64,000 nt of DNA, from positions 2,074,501 through 2,138,500 of the forward strand of contig NZ_CP101114.1 in the NCBI RefSeq assembly GCF_024297065.1, written 5' to 3'. Each line of letters begins with the position of its first letter. Positions within the stretch are counted from its first letter, which is position 1. This document shows, piece after piece, positions 28,468-38,125 of the stretch. The notes under the pieces are model-generated. The model had not been told where the DNA came from, made no database searches, and was given only the letters and a program-made list of their open reading frames with translations. A program made the position numbers and the translations under genes. This DNA is from Bartonella harrusi. Lineage in GTDB: Bacteria > Pseudomonadota > Alphaproteobacteria > Rhizobiales > Rhizobiaceae.

Positions 28468-29044
28468 CTAAGAAGCGCAAACAAGAGGAATTTTTTTAAG
28501 ATTTTGAGTAAGTTTATGAGCCATAAAAACTATGGAAATCATAATTGGTAAAGAAATAGGGATATAAGAAAGCCCTAAAATAAGTAATTTCTGTGTAGCC
28601 ATGGGATCGTTAGCATGAATAAATTGTGGCAAGAAAGTTACATTAAAAAGAATAACTTTATGATTTAAAAGGTTAATTCCAATATCGGCAAAATAAAGGC
28701 TTTTAAGGCTTTGACGTTTCTGAGACGTCTGTTTAGAAGAAAATGTCGAATTTTTATATAATGCTTGCAAGGAAAGCCATATAAAAGATAAGAAGCCCCA
28801 GCAATTCTAAGGAGAAAAAAGCGCGTGGTAAAGTAAAAATAAGCGATGATAAACCAAGTACTACAGTTGTTACCTGAATAGCAAAACCTGTCGCACTTCC
28901 GAAAGCGCACATAATCTCAGCTTTTTTGCTTTAAGCAATGGTACGTCCTATTGACAGCATGATATCAGGCTCTGGAATAAGTGCTAAAATCAACGATGCT
29001 AAAGCAAATTGTACAACAATAGACCACTCCGGTAGAAGTGACAC
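28468..29044 (-). pseudogene. Broken LysE/RhtB-type amino-acid exporter gene
   Basis: Starting at GTG 29044 (minus strand) the translation is a clear LysE-family N-terminus: LPEWSIVVQFALASLILALI, then PEPDIMLSIGRTIA. A TAA stop at 28931-28933 interrupts it, after which SKKAEIMCAFGSATGFAIQV and TTVVLGLSSLIFTLPRAFF continue in frame. Then frameshifts occur, and FLLRIAGASYLL and the C-terminal ILFNVTFLPQFIHANDP and LGLSYIPISLPIMI appear in other frames. The P-x-P motif reads PEP instead of PGP. Several independent lesions make it a pseudogene. The family exports amino acids or homoserine lactones, and its location beside argG matches rhizobia. Confidence 0.85.
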
Positions 29045-29170
29045 GTAAATCTCCACTTGTTTGTAAGCGGTTTTCACTATTTGCGTTCTGATAAGGATCC
29101 ACGCACTTACATTTTTTTGCGTCTTTTTAATGTTGCTTAAAGAGAATTTATTTTATACTGCTTATATTAT

Positions 29171-29187
29171 TGTACTTTCTAAGTACA
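29171..29187. promoter_or_regulatory. Inverted repeat upstream of argG, candidate operator
   Basis: TGTACTT-TCT-AAGTACA is a perfect 7-base inverted repeat ending 33 bases before the argG start codon. A weak promoter-like pair (TTGCTT and TATACT, 15-base spacer) lies just upstream at about 29130-29156. A repressor bound here would cover the transcription start. The binding protein is unknown. Confidence 0.4.
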
Positions 29188-29219
29188 AACAAAGAAAGCA
29201 AACCATATAGAGCTTTAAA

Positions 29220-30434
29220 ATGAAAAAATGGCAAAACGTAAAGAAAGTTGTTTTGGCTTATTCAGGGGGGTTGGATACGTCGATTATTCTTAAATGGTTA
29301 CAAAGTGAATTAGGTGCGGAAGTTGTAACTTTTACAGCTGATTTAGGGCAGGGGGAAGAGTTAGCAATTGCTCGCCGTAAAGCTGAGATGCTTGGTGTTA
29401 AAGAAATCTATATTGAAGATTTGCGCGAAGAATTTGTGCGTGATTTTGTCTTTCCGATGTTTCGAGCGAATGCAGTTTATGAAGGAACCTACCTTTTGGG
29501 GACATCAATAGCCCGTCCGCTTATTGCAAAACGCCTTATTGAAATTGCCAGAGAAACAGGAGCAGATGCAATTGCCCATGGAGCTACAGGAAAAGGCAAT
29601 GATCAAGTACGCTTTGAGCTTTCTGCTTATGCACTTAACTCTGATATCAAAATTATTGCTCCGTGGCGTGATTGGTCTTTTAAAAGTCGAACAGATTTGC
29701 TTGATTTTGCGCATGCACATCAAATTCCAGTAGAGAAAGATAAACAAGGCGAAGCACCTTTTTCCGTGGATGCAAATTTATTGCATTCTTCATCAGAAGG
29801 AAAAGTGTTGGAAGATCCAGCACTTCCTGCTCCTGAATATGTGCATATGCGGACTCTTTCGCCAGAATCTGCTCCAGATAAAGCTACCAGAATCACAATT
29901 GGCTTTAAGAAAGGTGATGCCATTTCAATAAATGGGGAAAATTTATCTCCTGCAAATTTACTTTCTGAATTGAATCGTTATGGACGAGACAACGGTATCG
30001 GTCGGTTAGATTTGGTAGAAAATCGTTTTGTTGGCATGAAATCGCGAGGCATTTATGAGACGCCAGGAGGAACTATCCTCTTAACGGCTCATCGTGCAAT
30101 AGAATCTTTAACATTAGATCGGGGGGCAGTACATTTGAAAGATGAGTTAATGCCGCGTTATGCAGAACTCATTTATTATGGCTTTTGGTTTTCACCTGAA
30201 CGGAAAATGTTGCAGGCTGCGATTGATTTATCCCAAGAAAATGTTGAGGGTGAAGTTACATTAAAGCTTTATAAGGGGAATGTCATTGTTGAGGGACGTC
30301 AAAGCAATAAGTCGCTTTACTCAGATAAATTGGTAACTTTTGAGGATGATGAAGGTGCCTATGATCAACAAGACGCTACAGGCTTTATTAAATTAAATGC
30401 CCTGCGTTTGCGTATATTGGCAGCGCGTTCGTGA
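29220..30434 (+). CDS. argG: Argininosuccinate synthase
   Basis: ArgG joins citrulline and aspartate with ATP to form argininosuccinate. The 404-residue protein has the PP-loop AYSGGLDTS (about 13-21), TADLGQG, the citrulline/aspartate site region [15 protein letters not shown], and EGKVLEDP. It is complete and highly conserved. An inverted repeat lies 33 bases upstream of the start. Confidence 0.97.
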   Translation: MKKWQNVKKVVLAYSGGLDTSIILKWLQSELGAEVVTFTADLGQGEELAIARRKAEMLGVKEIYIEDLREEFVRDFVFPMFRANAVYEGTYLLGTSIARPLIAKRLIEIARETGADAIAHGATGKGNDQVRFELSAYALNSDIKIIAPWRDWSFKSRTDLLDFAHAHQIPVEKDKQGEAPFSVDANLLHSSSEGKVLEDPALPAPEYVHMRTLSPESAPDKATRITIGFKKGDAISINGENLSPANLLSELNRYGRDNGIGRLDLVENRFVGMKSRGIYETPGGTILLTAHRAIESLTLDRGAVHLKDELMPRYAELIYYGFWFSPERKMLQAAIDLSQENVEGEVTLKLYKGNVIVEGRQSNKSLYSDKLVTFEDDEGAYDQQDATGFIKLNALRLRILAARS

Positions 30435-30862
30435 GAATATAAATAAACAATTCTATAAAATAACCCTTAAAATATAATAAGAAGGTGTTTTCTTTGTAGA
30501 ATGTTTAATTTTATGTTTTTTTCTCATTCGTTGGTATTGGTGTGTAGGCTCTTTATCTTCTTTTTAATTTAATTCTAGAGGATTTTTTTCGGATGCGTGT
30601 AATAGGAGAACTCTAGAATCATAGCAATGAAAATACCAAGAATCAAAAGAAGAAAATGACGTTTCATGATACTTATACTTCGTTAACAACGAAACAAAAG
30701 GGGAAGACAATGGAAAGAATAGAGAGGATTTTAGCCATAGCAAAAGCGCCATGAAAAGATTTTTAGCTGCTTTTTGCGCGCTATTATTGACGAATAAATG
30801 CAATAACCATACACAAAGCCATTCAAGAATTTCATTTTAGGATAAAGATTAGGATAAAGATA
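30435..30862. other. Gap between argG and lysS
   Basis: 428 bases. It holds one possible small membrane ORF on the minus strand (30575-30667) and a tandem 12-base repeat just before lysS (AGGATAAAGATT at 30839-30850, AGGATAAAGATA at 30851-30862). The second unit carries the lysS ribosome binding site. Nothing else is recognised. Confidence 0.5.
30575..30667 (-). CDS. Possible 30-residue small membrane protein
   Basis: An ATG at 30667 on the minus strand opens a 30-codon frame: MKRHFLLLILGIFIAMILEF, then SYYTHPKKIL. It has one strongly hydrophobic segment flanked by charged residues with positive-inside polarity. No family is recognised and the ribosome binding site is weak, so it could be chance or the end of a dead gene. 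Confidence 0.25.
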   Translation of the reverse strand: MKRHFLLLILGIFIAMILEFSYYTHPKKIL

Positions 30863-32524
30863 ATGATGCGTGACCATTCTGATGCCCTTAACCTTACGCC
30901 AGAATTAAGAGATGCGGCGGTTCAATCGAAAGCTTGGCCGTTTGAAGAAGCACGCAAAATTATCAAACGGTATGAAAAAACAGGTTACCCAAAAAGTGTA
31001 ATATTTGAAACAGGTTATGGTCCTTCTGGTTTACCGCATATTGGCACCTTTGGAGAAGTCGCACGTACAACCATGGTGCGTCATGCTTTTCATATTCTTA
31101 CAGAGAATCAAGTTCAAACAAAACTGCTTTGTTTTTCTGATGATATGGATGGTTTACGCAAAGTTCCTGATAATGTGCCTGATCGCGAGAAGATGGAAAA
31201 TTATCTTGGTCGACCGCTCAGTTGTATACCAGATCCTTTTGGGGATATTTACCCCTCTTTTGGGGCGGCAAATAATGCGCGTTTACGTGCTTTTCTTGAT
31301 CGTTTTGGTTTTGATTATGAATTTGCCAGTGCCACAGATTATTATAGTTCCGGTCGTTTTGATGAAACACTTTTAAAGATACTTGCCTGTTATGATAAGG
31401 TGATGGCAATTGTTTTGCCAACGTTAGGTGAAGAACGACGCGCGACCTATTCACTCTTTTTACCCATTTCTCCCTTTTCTGGAAAAGTATTACAGGTGCC
31501 GATGATTGCTCGTAATGTTGAAAAAGGCACTGTTACTTACATTGAGCCTGAAACAGGAGAAACCATTGAAACGGAAGTGACAGGGGGAAAAGTCAAATGC
31601 CAGTGGAAAGTAGATTGGGCAATGCGTTGGAAAGCGCTTGGTGTTGATTATGAAATGGCGGGAAAAGATCTAATTGATTCTATCAATCTCTCTTCTAAAA
31701 TTTGCAAAGTGCTTGGTGGAAATCCACCAGAAGGCTTTAACTATGAGCTCTTTTTGGATGATAAGGGGCAAAAAATTTCTAAATCCAAAGGAAATGGTTT
31801 AACCATTGATGAATGGTTAACCTATGCACCAACGGAGAGTCTCGGGCTTTATATGTTTTCAAAGCCCAAAACAGCCAAACGACTTTATTTTGATATCATT
31901 CCAAAAGCCGTTGATGAATATTATGCACATCTTTCAGCTTATGATCGTCAAGGATGGCAAGAACGGCTTAATAATCCTGTATGGCATATTCATAATGGTT
32001 TTCCTCCGCAGGTTGATTTGCCTGTATCCTTTGCCATGCTCCTGAATTTGGTAAGCGCTTCAAATGCTGAGAATAAAGAGGTTCTTTGGGGCTTTATTTC
32101 TCGTTATGCTAATGGTGCAAATGCACGAACTTATCCGGAACTTGATCAGTTAGTGCAATTTGCCATTAAATATTTTGAACTTTTTGTCAAACCAAACAAA
32201 AAATTTCGAACACCAGATGACAGTGAACGAACAATATTAGCACAAATAGATGCAAAATTAGCCAGTTTGCCTGAAAATTCTGATGGAAACATGCTTCAAA
32301 ATGCGCTTCTTGATGTTGCACGTTTAACGGAGCGCTATCAAGATTATAGTAAAAAAAGTCCTGAGGGGGGGCCGGGTGTTTCAAATGTCTTTTTTCAAAT
32401 GCTCTATGAAGTTTTATTAGGGCAAGAACGAGGACCACGATGGGGATCCTTTATTGCCTTATATGGGATTAAGGAAATGCGTGCATTAATTGCTGAAGCG
32501 CTTGCACGATCTGCGGGGGAATAA
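30863..32524 (+). CDS. lysS: Lysyl-tRNA synthetase, class I
   Basis: Charges tRNA-Lys with lysine. This is the class I (archaeal-type) enzyme, unrelated in fold to the class II LysRS of most bacteria but typical of many alphaproteobacteria. The 553-residue protein has the HIGH-like motif GLPHIGT (HIGT at about 59-62) and the KMSKS-like motif KISKSKGNG. The start is ATG 30863 (MMRDHSD; the second ATG is at 30866) with AGGA eight bases upstream. The stop overlaps the prfC start by one base (TAATG), so the two are probably translated together. Confidence 0.95.
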   Translation: MMRDHSDALNLTPELRDAAVQSKAWPFEEARKIIKRYEKTGYPKSVIFETGYGPSGLPHIGTFGEVARTTMVRHAFHILTENQVQTKLLCFSDDMDGLRKVPDNVPDREKMENYLGRPLSCIPDPFGDIYPSFGAANNARLRAFLDRFGFDYEFASATDYYSSGRFDETLLKILACYDKVMAIVLPTLGEERRATYSLFLPISPFSGKVLQVPMIARNVEKGTVTYIEPETGETIETEVTGGKVKCQWKVDWAMRWKALGVDYEMAGKDLIDSINLSSKICKVLGGNPPEGFNYELFLDDKGQKISKSKGNGLTIDEWLTYAPTESLGLYMFSKPKTAKRLYFDIIPKAVDEYYAHLSAYDRQGWQERLNNPVWHIHNGFPPQVDLPVSFAMLLNLVSASNAENKEVLWGFISRYANGANARTYPELDQLVQFAIKYFELFVKPNKKFRTPDDSERTILAQIDAKLASLPENSDGNMLQNALLDVARLTERYQDYSKKSPEGGPGVSNVFFQMLYEVLLGQERGPRWGSFIALYGIKEMRALIAEALARSAGE

Positions 32525-34101
32525 TGGAAAAGAGAGTGCAAGAAGTAAAGCGGCGTCGCACCTTTGCGATTATCGCTCATCCAGATGCGGGAAAAACAAC
32601 GCTAACAGAGAAGCTGTTATTATTTGGTGGAGCTATTCAACTTGCTGGTGAAGTGAAAGCGAAAAAAGATCGTATTCAAACTCGTTCTGATTGGATGAAT
32701 ATAGAGCGGGATCGCGGTATTTCCGTTGTGACATCAGTGATGACGTTTGAATATGAAGATCATATCTTTAATTTGTTAGATACTCCAGGGCATGAGGATT
32801 TCGCTGATGATACCTATCGCACGCTTACGGCTGTTGATAGTGCTATCATGGTGCTAGATGGTGCGCGGGGAATTGAGCCTAGGACACTGAAATTATTTGA
32901 GGTGTGTCGGATGCGCGATATTCCTATCATTACTTTTATTAACAAAATGGATCGTGAAGCGCGTGATCCTATAGAACTGTTAGATGAAATTGAAGAAAAA
33001 CTCGCACTTGATACCGCGCCAATAACTTGGCCGATTGGTACGGGTAGAGATTTCGTTGGAACATTTGATTTTCATCATAATCGTTTTCGTCAAAAAGATA
33101 GTGAGGTGATGCAACAGACGGTTTCTGGATCAGATGAGGTTGCAAGTTTGCTTCCTGAAAACCAACGTTTGTCTTTTATTGAAGGGGTCGAACTTGCGCG
33201 AAGTGCCTGTAAAAATTTTGATCTTCAGGCTTTTTGTGAAGGACATATGACACCGGTTTATTTTGGTTCGGCTTTACGAAATTTTGGTGTTCGTGATTTG
33301 ATCAATGCGCTTACTGATTTTGGTCCAAGTCCTCGAGATCAGGTTGCAGATCAACGCAATATCATAGCAACTGAATCTAAAATGACAGGGTTTATTTTTA
33401 AGATTCAAGCGAATATGGACCCTAATCACCGCGATCGTATTGCATTTTTTCGGGTATGTTCGGGAACACTTGAACGTGGTATGAAGACAAAATTAGTAAG
33501 AACCGGAAAACCAATCACACTTTCTGCTCCACAATTTTTCTTTGCGCGCTCGCGGCAAATTGCTGATCAAGCTTATGCTGGTGATATTGTAGGCATTCCC
33601 AATCATGGAACGTTGCGGATTGGTGATACCTTAACGGAAGGAGAAGATATTCTCTTTAAAGGTGTGCCCAATTTTGCACCAGAAATTTTACGTCGTGTTT
33701 GTTTGGGTGATCCAATGAAAGCAAAAAAACTCAAAGAAGCCTTACAACAAATGGCTGAAGAGGGGGTTGTACAATTATTTATCCCTGATGATGGGTCACC
33801 TTCTCTCATTGGTGTGATTGGTGCTTTGCAAATTGATGTTTTAAAAGAACGATTGAAGGTAGAATATGGCTTGCCAGTGGGTTTTGAATCTGCACGCTTC
33901 AATATATGCCGTTGGATTTCAGCACAGAGCAAAGATGAATTGCAAAAATTTCTTAACAATCACCATTCTGCTATTGCGTATGACCTAGAAGGTGATCCAG
34001 TTTTTTTAGCAGAAAACCATTTTTCATTGAAGTATGAAGCAGAACGAGCGCCGAATGTAAAATTTACAGCTTTTAAGGATTATCAAGTCCGCTCTGAATA
34101 A
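32524..34101 (+). CDS. prfC: Peptide chain release factor 3
   Basis: RF3 is the GTPase that ejects RF1/RF2 from the ribosome after peptide release. The 525-residue protein has the G1 loop AHPDAGKTT (about 18-26), the RF3 switch region with RDRGISV, G3 DTPGHEDF, and G4 NKMD, followed by domain II and a C-terminal domain. It is translationally coupled to lysS by a one-base overlap. It ends before a bidirectional terminator shared with trxA. Confidence 0.96.
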   Translation: MEKRVQEVKRRRTFAIIAHPDAGKTTLTEKLLLFGGAIQLAGEVKAKKDRIQTRSDWMNIERDRGISVVTSVMTFEYEDHIFNLLDTPGHEDFADDTYRTLTAVDSAIMVLDGARGIEPRTLKLFEVCRMRDIPIITFINKMDREARDPIELLDEIEEKLALDTAPITWPIGTGRDFVGTFDFHHNRFRQKDSEVMQQTVSGSDEVASLLPENQRLSFIEGVELARSACKNFDLQAFCEGHMTPVYFGSALRNFGVRDLINALTDFGPSPRDQVADQRNIIATESKMTGFIFKIQANMDPNHRDRIAFFRVCSGTLERGMKTKLVRTGKPITLSAPQFFFARSRQIADQAYAGDIVGIPNHGTLRIGDTLTEGEDILFKGVPNFAPEILRRVCLGDPMKAKKLKEALQQMAEEGVVQLFIPDDGSPSLIGVIGALQIDVLKERLKVEYGLPVGFESARFNICRWISAQSKDELQKFLNNHHSAIAYDLEGDPVFLAENHFSLKYEAERAPNVKFTAFKDYQVRSE

Positions 34102-34162
34102 AAGAACAATTTCCTGATGGGTGTTTTTTGCAAGAAAAAAATTTTCTTAAAAAAAATCAAAC

Positions 34163-34191
34163 AAAAGGAGAGCTCTAGTCTCTCTCCTTTT
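34163..34191. terminator. Bidirectional terminator between prfC and trxA
   Basis: AAAAGGAGAG (34163-34172) pairs with CTCTCCTTTT (34182-34191) around a 9-base loop. T-runs follow on both strands (TTTTT on plus; TTTTG...TTTTTTTT on minus), and the flanking genes converge on it. Confidence 0.85.
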
Positions 34192-34215
34192 TAGGAAAGC
34201 CATCATAGATAGATT

Positions 34216-34539
34216 TTAACGAAGACCATCTTTGATCCATTCAGAAACACGCCCCTTAGAAGCGGCTCCAACCATATTTGATGAAACTTTTCCATTCTTT
34301 AACATCAGTAAGGTGGGAATTGAACGCACTCCATATTGAGTAGCCAATTCGGGATTTTCATCGATATTGACTTTAGCAATTTTAACTTGGTTTTGCATTT
34401 CCATTGCAATTTCATCTAAAATCGGAGCAATCATTTTGCAAGGACCACACCACTCTGCCCAGAAATCAACCACAACAGGGGTAGAGGAGGTCAAAACTTC
34501 ACTTTCGAAATTGCTCTTATCAACTTTTACACATGTCAT
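34216..34539 (-). CDS. trxA: Thioredoxin
   Basis: Thioredoxin reduces protein disulfides in the cytosol and supplies electrons to ribonucleotide reductase and others. The active site WCGPCK lies at residues 30-35 with the cis-proline SIPTL later. The start is ATG 34539 ([10 protein letters not shown]), giving the family's usual 107 residues, with AAAGGAT upstream. An in-frame ATG at 34560 would add seven unconserved residues. It is downstream of addA on the same strand, as in rhizobia. Confidence 0.95.
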   Translation of the reverse strand: MTCVKVDKSNFESEVLTSSTPVVVDFWAEWCGPCKMIAPILDEIAMEMQNQVKIAKVNIDENPELATQYGVRSIPTLLMLKNGKVSSNMVGAASKGRVSEWIKDGLR

Positions 34540-34648
34540 TAATTTATCCTTTATATTCACTTCTATAGATTGGTACGATAACGCTTCATATCAAGTTATA
34601 TTGCAAAGATAAATAATAGAGGTCTTTGTAAAAAAAGGTTTTTTCCGT

Positions 34649-37600
34649 TTATAAAGCAATTTCATCAAGAAGCGCCTCAAGTTTTTCCGGAGGAAGTTTA
34701 AAAATTTTCACTTCTTTGCTGTAGACAAGAAGAGCTTGAATCTCTTTTTCGGGATGAATAGTTTGCAACAATTTTCGATAAAGAGCCATTTGTAATAAAT
34801 AGTGTGAGGCAATGGCGGATTCATCTTCTGGCGGAGTTCCAGTTTTAAAATCAGCAAAAATAATACTGTCTTGTGTGATGTATAAACGGTCAATTTGACC
34901 GGAAATTGCTTGTTCTTTTCCACGAATTTTTACAATACCCATTAAGGGGACTTCAGCGCGTGAATCGGCAGAAAAGAGGGATTTGAGGTAGGAGTGCTCT
35001 AAAATTTGCCAAACGTGATGAAGGGCTTTTTCTTTTTGGGCTTCATGCCAATGAGAGGCTTTGGTATTGAGATAGTGTTGGGCATAATCGCGACGTTTTT
35101 TCAGGGGGAAATTGGGTAGATATTGCAGCAGTTTGTGAACAATATGACCATATTCAATGTAAAAAGCTTTATTGGTATTTTTTTCTCCTAAAACAGGTGA
35201 AAGACTATATTGCTTTGTATTGGAAAAAACCTCATTATCAGCCTCAATGGAAAGACTCGCAACGGAGGGTCTTAATGGTTTTGGTAGAGCTGGTTCTGCT
35301 GGGACTTTATGGAAGAAAAAATCGGGTAAAGGTGGAAGCGTTTGGTTATTCGCATGAAGTCCTTCTTGATTGATTATGGCGTGAGAAGCGGGCGTTATAC
35401 AATAGCGCCAAGCTGCAATATCTTCAGCAGGACCTTTTATTGGCACTGCGTGTGGTTTGAGCGCTTTTGTTACCAATTGTAGCCATGTACCAGAGGCGGC
35501 TTTTTCATTTTTATAACCACAAACAAATAATCGATCTTCAGCACGTGTCATTCCTACATAAAGCAGACGTTTATATTCTTCTTCTGCACGCTCTTTTAAA
35601 TACGAAAGTGCTTTTTCAGAGGGTTTTATGTTAAACTCCGCGTTAGGATGCCAGATAAAAGCTTGTTGATCGCTCAGTTGTGTATTGTTTGAAGAGATTT
35701 TCAGAAGGTGTGGTGCATGTTGAGGATGCCAAATGGCGCTTCCAGGGTCGACGAGAAAAACAACCGCAGCTTCCAATCCTTTAGCAGCGTGAACAGTCAT
35801 AATACGAATTTCTTCATGATTTTGATCAAATTCGCGTTTAATTTCTGGTTCACTGACACTGAGTGTTTCCAAAAAAGCTTGTAACCCTGGCAATCCGGTT
35901 TTTTGAATAGTGAGTGTATAATCCATAAAAGCATCGAGGATGTCATTTGCTTCTGATCCTAAACGAGAGAGGATTTTTTGTCGTCCTTTATCATCGTTGA
36001 GAACATGGCTATAGAATTCAAAAACCGGTATTTTATCCACGAAAGTACGGTATTTACTCAATTTTTCAAAAGCATCTTTAAAAGAAAGATGCGATGATGC
36101 ATGTATACAAAGGCTCTGCCAAAGGGAGCCTGTACGGTGTGCTGCAATTTGATAAAGTTCTTCTTCGCTAAGCGAAAAAAGAGGGCTTTTTAAAACACAA
36201 GCAAGAGATAAATCATCTTTTGGTTGCAAAACAAAACGCGCAAGTGCCATTAAATCACGTATACTAATATGATTGGTAAGCTGTAAACGATCAGCGCCTG
36301 CTACGGGAATATTGCGCTTTTTAAGTGCACGAGAAAGCGCAGAGACAAATTCATCACGCTTACGAACCAAAACCATGATATCACTTGCACGCATTAAGCG
36401 CCCTTTTGCGGGCAGCATTTCTCCTTTATTCAACCAGCTTGCAATGGTTTCAGCAATTTTTTCCGCCAAACGTATTGCCGGCGTATCTAAATGATCAACA
36501 GTTATATGCCAATCATTAGGAAATTTATGCGTTTCTTTGGAAAGAGCATCCCATAAAACAACTTCACCTGGACTATGAACACGAATAGCTTCATGCACCG
36601 TTTTTGTGTTTTCTGCAGAAAGTCCTTTGTAATTTTCTGGTGTTTCAAAGACAAGATCGACACTTTTAAGCACATCAACTGTAGAGCGGAAAGAATAGTT
36701 TAGTTGTATTTTTTCAAATTTCTGTTTTGCTTGCTGCACTTTTTTTTGAATTATTCGTCCATTTGCCGCAAAATTTTCTGGAGCAGCACCTTGAAAAGAA
36801 TAAATGGATTGCTTTTCATCTCCAACGGCAAAAAGAGTACGTATATTTGTGCGTTGACTATGGCCTGTGAAAAATTCCTGCGCGAGAAGTTGAACAATTT
36901 GCCATTGTTCAGGGTTGGTATCTTGTGCTTCATCAAGTAAAATATGATCAAGACCACTATCAAGTTTATAATGCACCCATTGGCTTGCACCTTTACGTTG
37001 CAATAGATGGAGTGTTCGTTCAATGAGGTCATCAAAATCTAACAGGCCATTGGCTTTTTTTAAATTCGCATAAATTTTAAGGTAAAGTGCACAAAGTTGA
37101 AAAGCAGCCCTGTTGAGTGTGAGAACTTTTGCACATTGATATTTTTCTAAAAGAACAGAAAGCTTGCTTTGTTTGTCTTCAATCATTTGTTGAATAAAAG
37201 GCCAAATTTCATCTGATTTTTTAGAAGAGAGAGGTGAAAAATTACGGGGGTCACCGTTCTTTTTAAAATAAACATTTGTAATAATATCGATGATGGTTGT
37301 CTCATCACAAGTGGTTTTTAATTGGGAAAGTATTTCAATTGTCTCCTTGGTACTTTTATTACCATAAGTTTGACAATGCGTAAGAGCATAAAGAGGAAGA
37401 CGAGCAGTTTGTTGAATTTTTTCCAGCAATTGTTGTTTGGTTTCATCGGGCGCTAAGTTAAACAACGCATGTAATTTTTCTTCTGCGTTTTCAGATAGAA
37501 GTGAAGATAAAAAAACAGACAATTTATGTTGTTTTGCGATTGCTTCATCCAGCAATTGATTAAAAGTGTGCTCGCTAATAACTTGAAGGAGGCGTTTTAA

Positions 37601-38125
37601 AGCGGATTGCGCATCTTTATGCTGCAAAAGCAGACGACGAGATTCTTGTAATAATTTTCTGCGGTTGACATCATCGATGAGTTCAAAATGTCCAGCAATA
37701 TTGGCTTCTAACATAAAGTGATGCAAGAGAGATTCACAAAATGCGTGAATAGTTTGAATTTTTAACCCCCCCGGTGTTTCGAGGGCACGAGCAAAGAGTT
37801 GACGTGCATAGGTTAATTTTTGTGCATTGATGGGTTTATTTTCGAGCTTTGATAAGGTTTTTTGAAGCTGTGCATCATCAAGTTCATTCCAACTGGAAAG
37901 TATACGAAAAATCCGCGATTGCATAACAGCGGCGGCAGCTCTCGTATAAGTAAGGCATAAGATACGTGCTGGAGGAGTACCATTTAAGAGCAAACGAATA
38001 ACACGTTCGGTTAAAACGTGGGTTTTTCCAGAGCCTGCATTTGCAGAAACCCATACATTTTTTGTCGGATGTGTTGCCGTTTTTTGTGCTTCAAGGGCTG
38101 CTTCAGGGATAGAAAAAAGAGTCAT
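34649..38125 (-). CDS. addA: Double-strand break repair helicase-nuclease AddA
   Basis: AddA is the UvrD-type helicase subunit of the AddAB complex that resects broken ends to Chi-like sites for RecA loading. Features in order: Walker A SANAGSGKTHVLTERVIRLL (ends about residue 43), DFDDLIERTL, Walker B LLDEAQDTNPEQW, GDEKQSIYSFQGA, MTVHAAKGLEA, VGMTRAEDRLFVCG, and the C-terminal RecB-like nuclease with GQIDRLYI and FADFKTGTPP. The start is ATG 38125, which overlaps the addB stop as ATGA. A longer frame from 38164 would run into addB. The 1158 residues are the usual rhizobial length. Confidence 0.95.
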   Translation of the reverse strand: MTLFSIPEAALEAQKTATHPTKNVWVSANAGSGKTHVLTERVIRLLLNGTPPARILCLTYTRAAAAVMQSRIFRILSSWNELDDAQLQKTLSKLENKPINAQKLTYARQLFARALETPGGLKIQTIHAFCESLLHHFMLEANIAGHFELIDDVNRRKLLQESRRLLLQHKDAQSALKRLLQVISEHTFNQLLDEAIAKQHKLSVFLSSLLSENAEEKLHALFNLAPDETKQQLLEKIQQTARLPLYALTHCQTYGNKSTKETIEILSQLKTTCDETTIIDIITNVYFKKNGDPRNFSPLSSKKSDEIWPFIQQMIEDKQSKLSVLLEKYQCAKVLTLNRAAFQLCALYLKIYANLKKANGLLDFDDLIERTLHLLQRKGASQWVHYKLDSGLDHILLDEAQDTNPEQWQIVQLLAQEFFTGHSQRTNIRTLFAVGDEKQSIYSFQGAAPENFAANGRIIQKKVQQAKQKFEKIQLNYSFRSTVDVLKSVDLVFETPENYKGLSAENTKTVHEAIRVHSPGEVVLWDALSKETHKFPNDWHITVDHLDTPAIRLAEKIAETIASWLNKGEMLPAKGRLMRASDIMVLVRKRDEFVSALSRALKKRNIPVAGADRLQLTNHISIRDLMALARFVLQPKDDLSLACVLKSPLFSLSEEELYQIAAHRTGSLWQSLCIHASSHLSFKDAFEKLSKYRTFVDKIPVFEFYSHVLNDDKGRQKILSRLGSEANDILDAFMDYTLTIQKTGLPGLQAFLETLSVSEPEIKREFDQNHEEIRIMTVHAAKGLEAAVVFLVDPGSAIWHPQHAPHLLKISSNNTQLSDQQAFIWHPNAEFNIKPSEKALSYLKERAEEEYKRLLYVGMTRAEDRLFVCGYKNEKAASGTWLQLVTKALKPHAVPIKGPAEDIAAWRYCITPASHAIINQEGLHANNQTLPPLPDFFFHKVPAEPALPKPLRPSVASLSIEADNEVFSNTKQYSLSPVLGEKNTNKAFYIEYGHIVHKLLQYLPNFPLKKRRDYAQHYLNTKASHWHEAQKEKALHHVWQILEHSYLKSLFSADSRAEVPLMGIVKIRGKEQAISGQIDRLYITQDSIIFADFKTGTPPEDESAIASHYLLQMALYRKLLQTIHPEKEIQALLVYSKEVKIFKLPPEKLEALLDEIAL

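Noticed and set aside
28419..28499. 26-codon basic ORF (MKRRKAKLVKTLAMSQSKKR...) after rlmN
   Set aside because: It overlaps the end of the broken LysE gene, has only a weak ribosome binding site, and A-rich DNA produces Lys/Arg-rich frames by chance.
30564..30803. 79-codon minus-strand frame between argG and lysS
   Set aside because: It overlaps the smaller candidate in another frame and has low-complexity Leu/Ser/Phe content without a family match.
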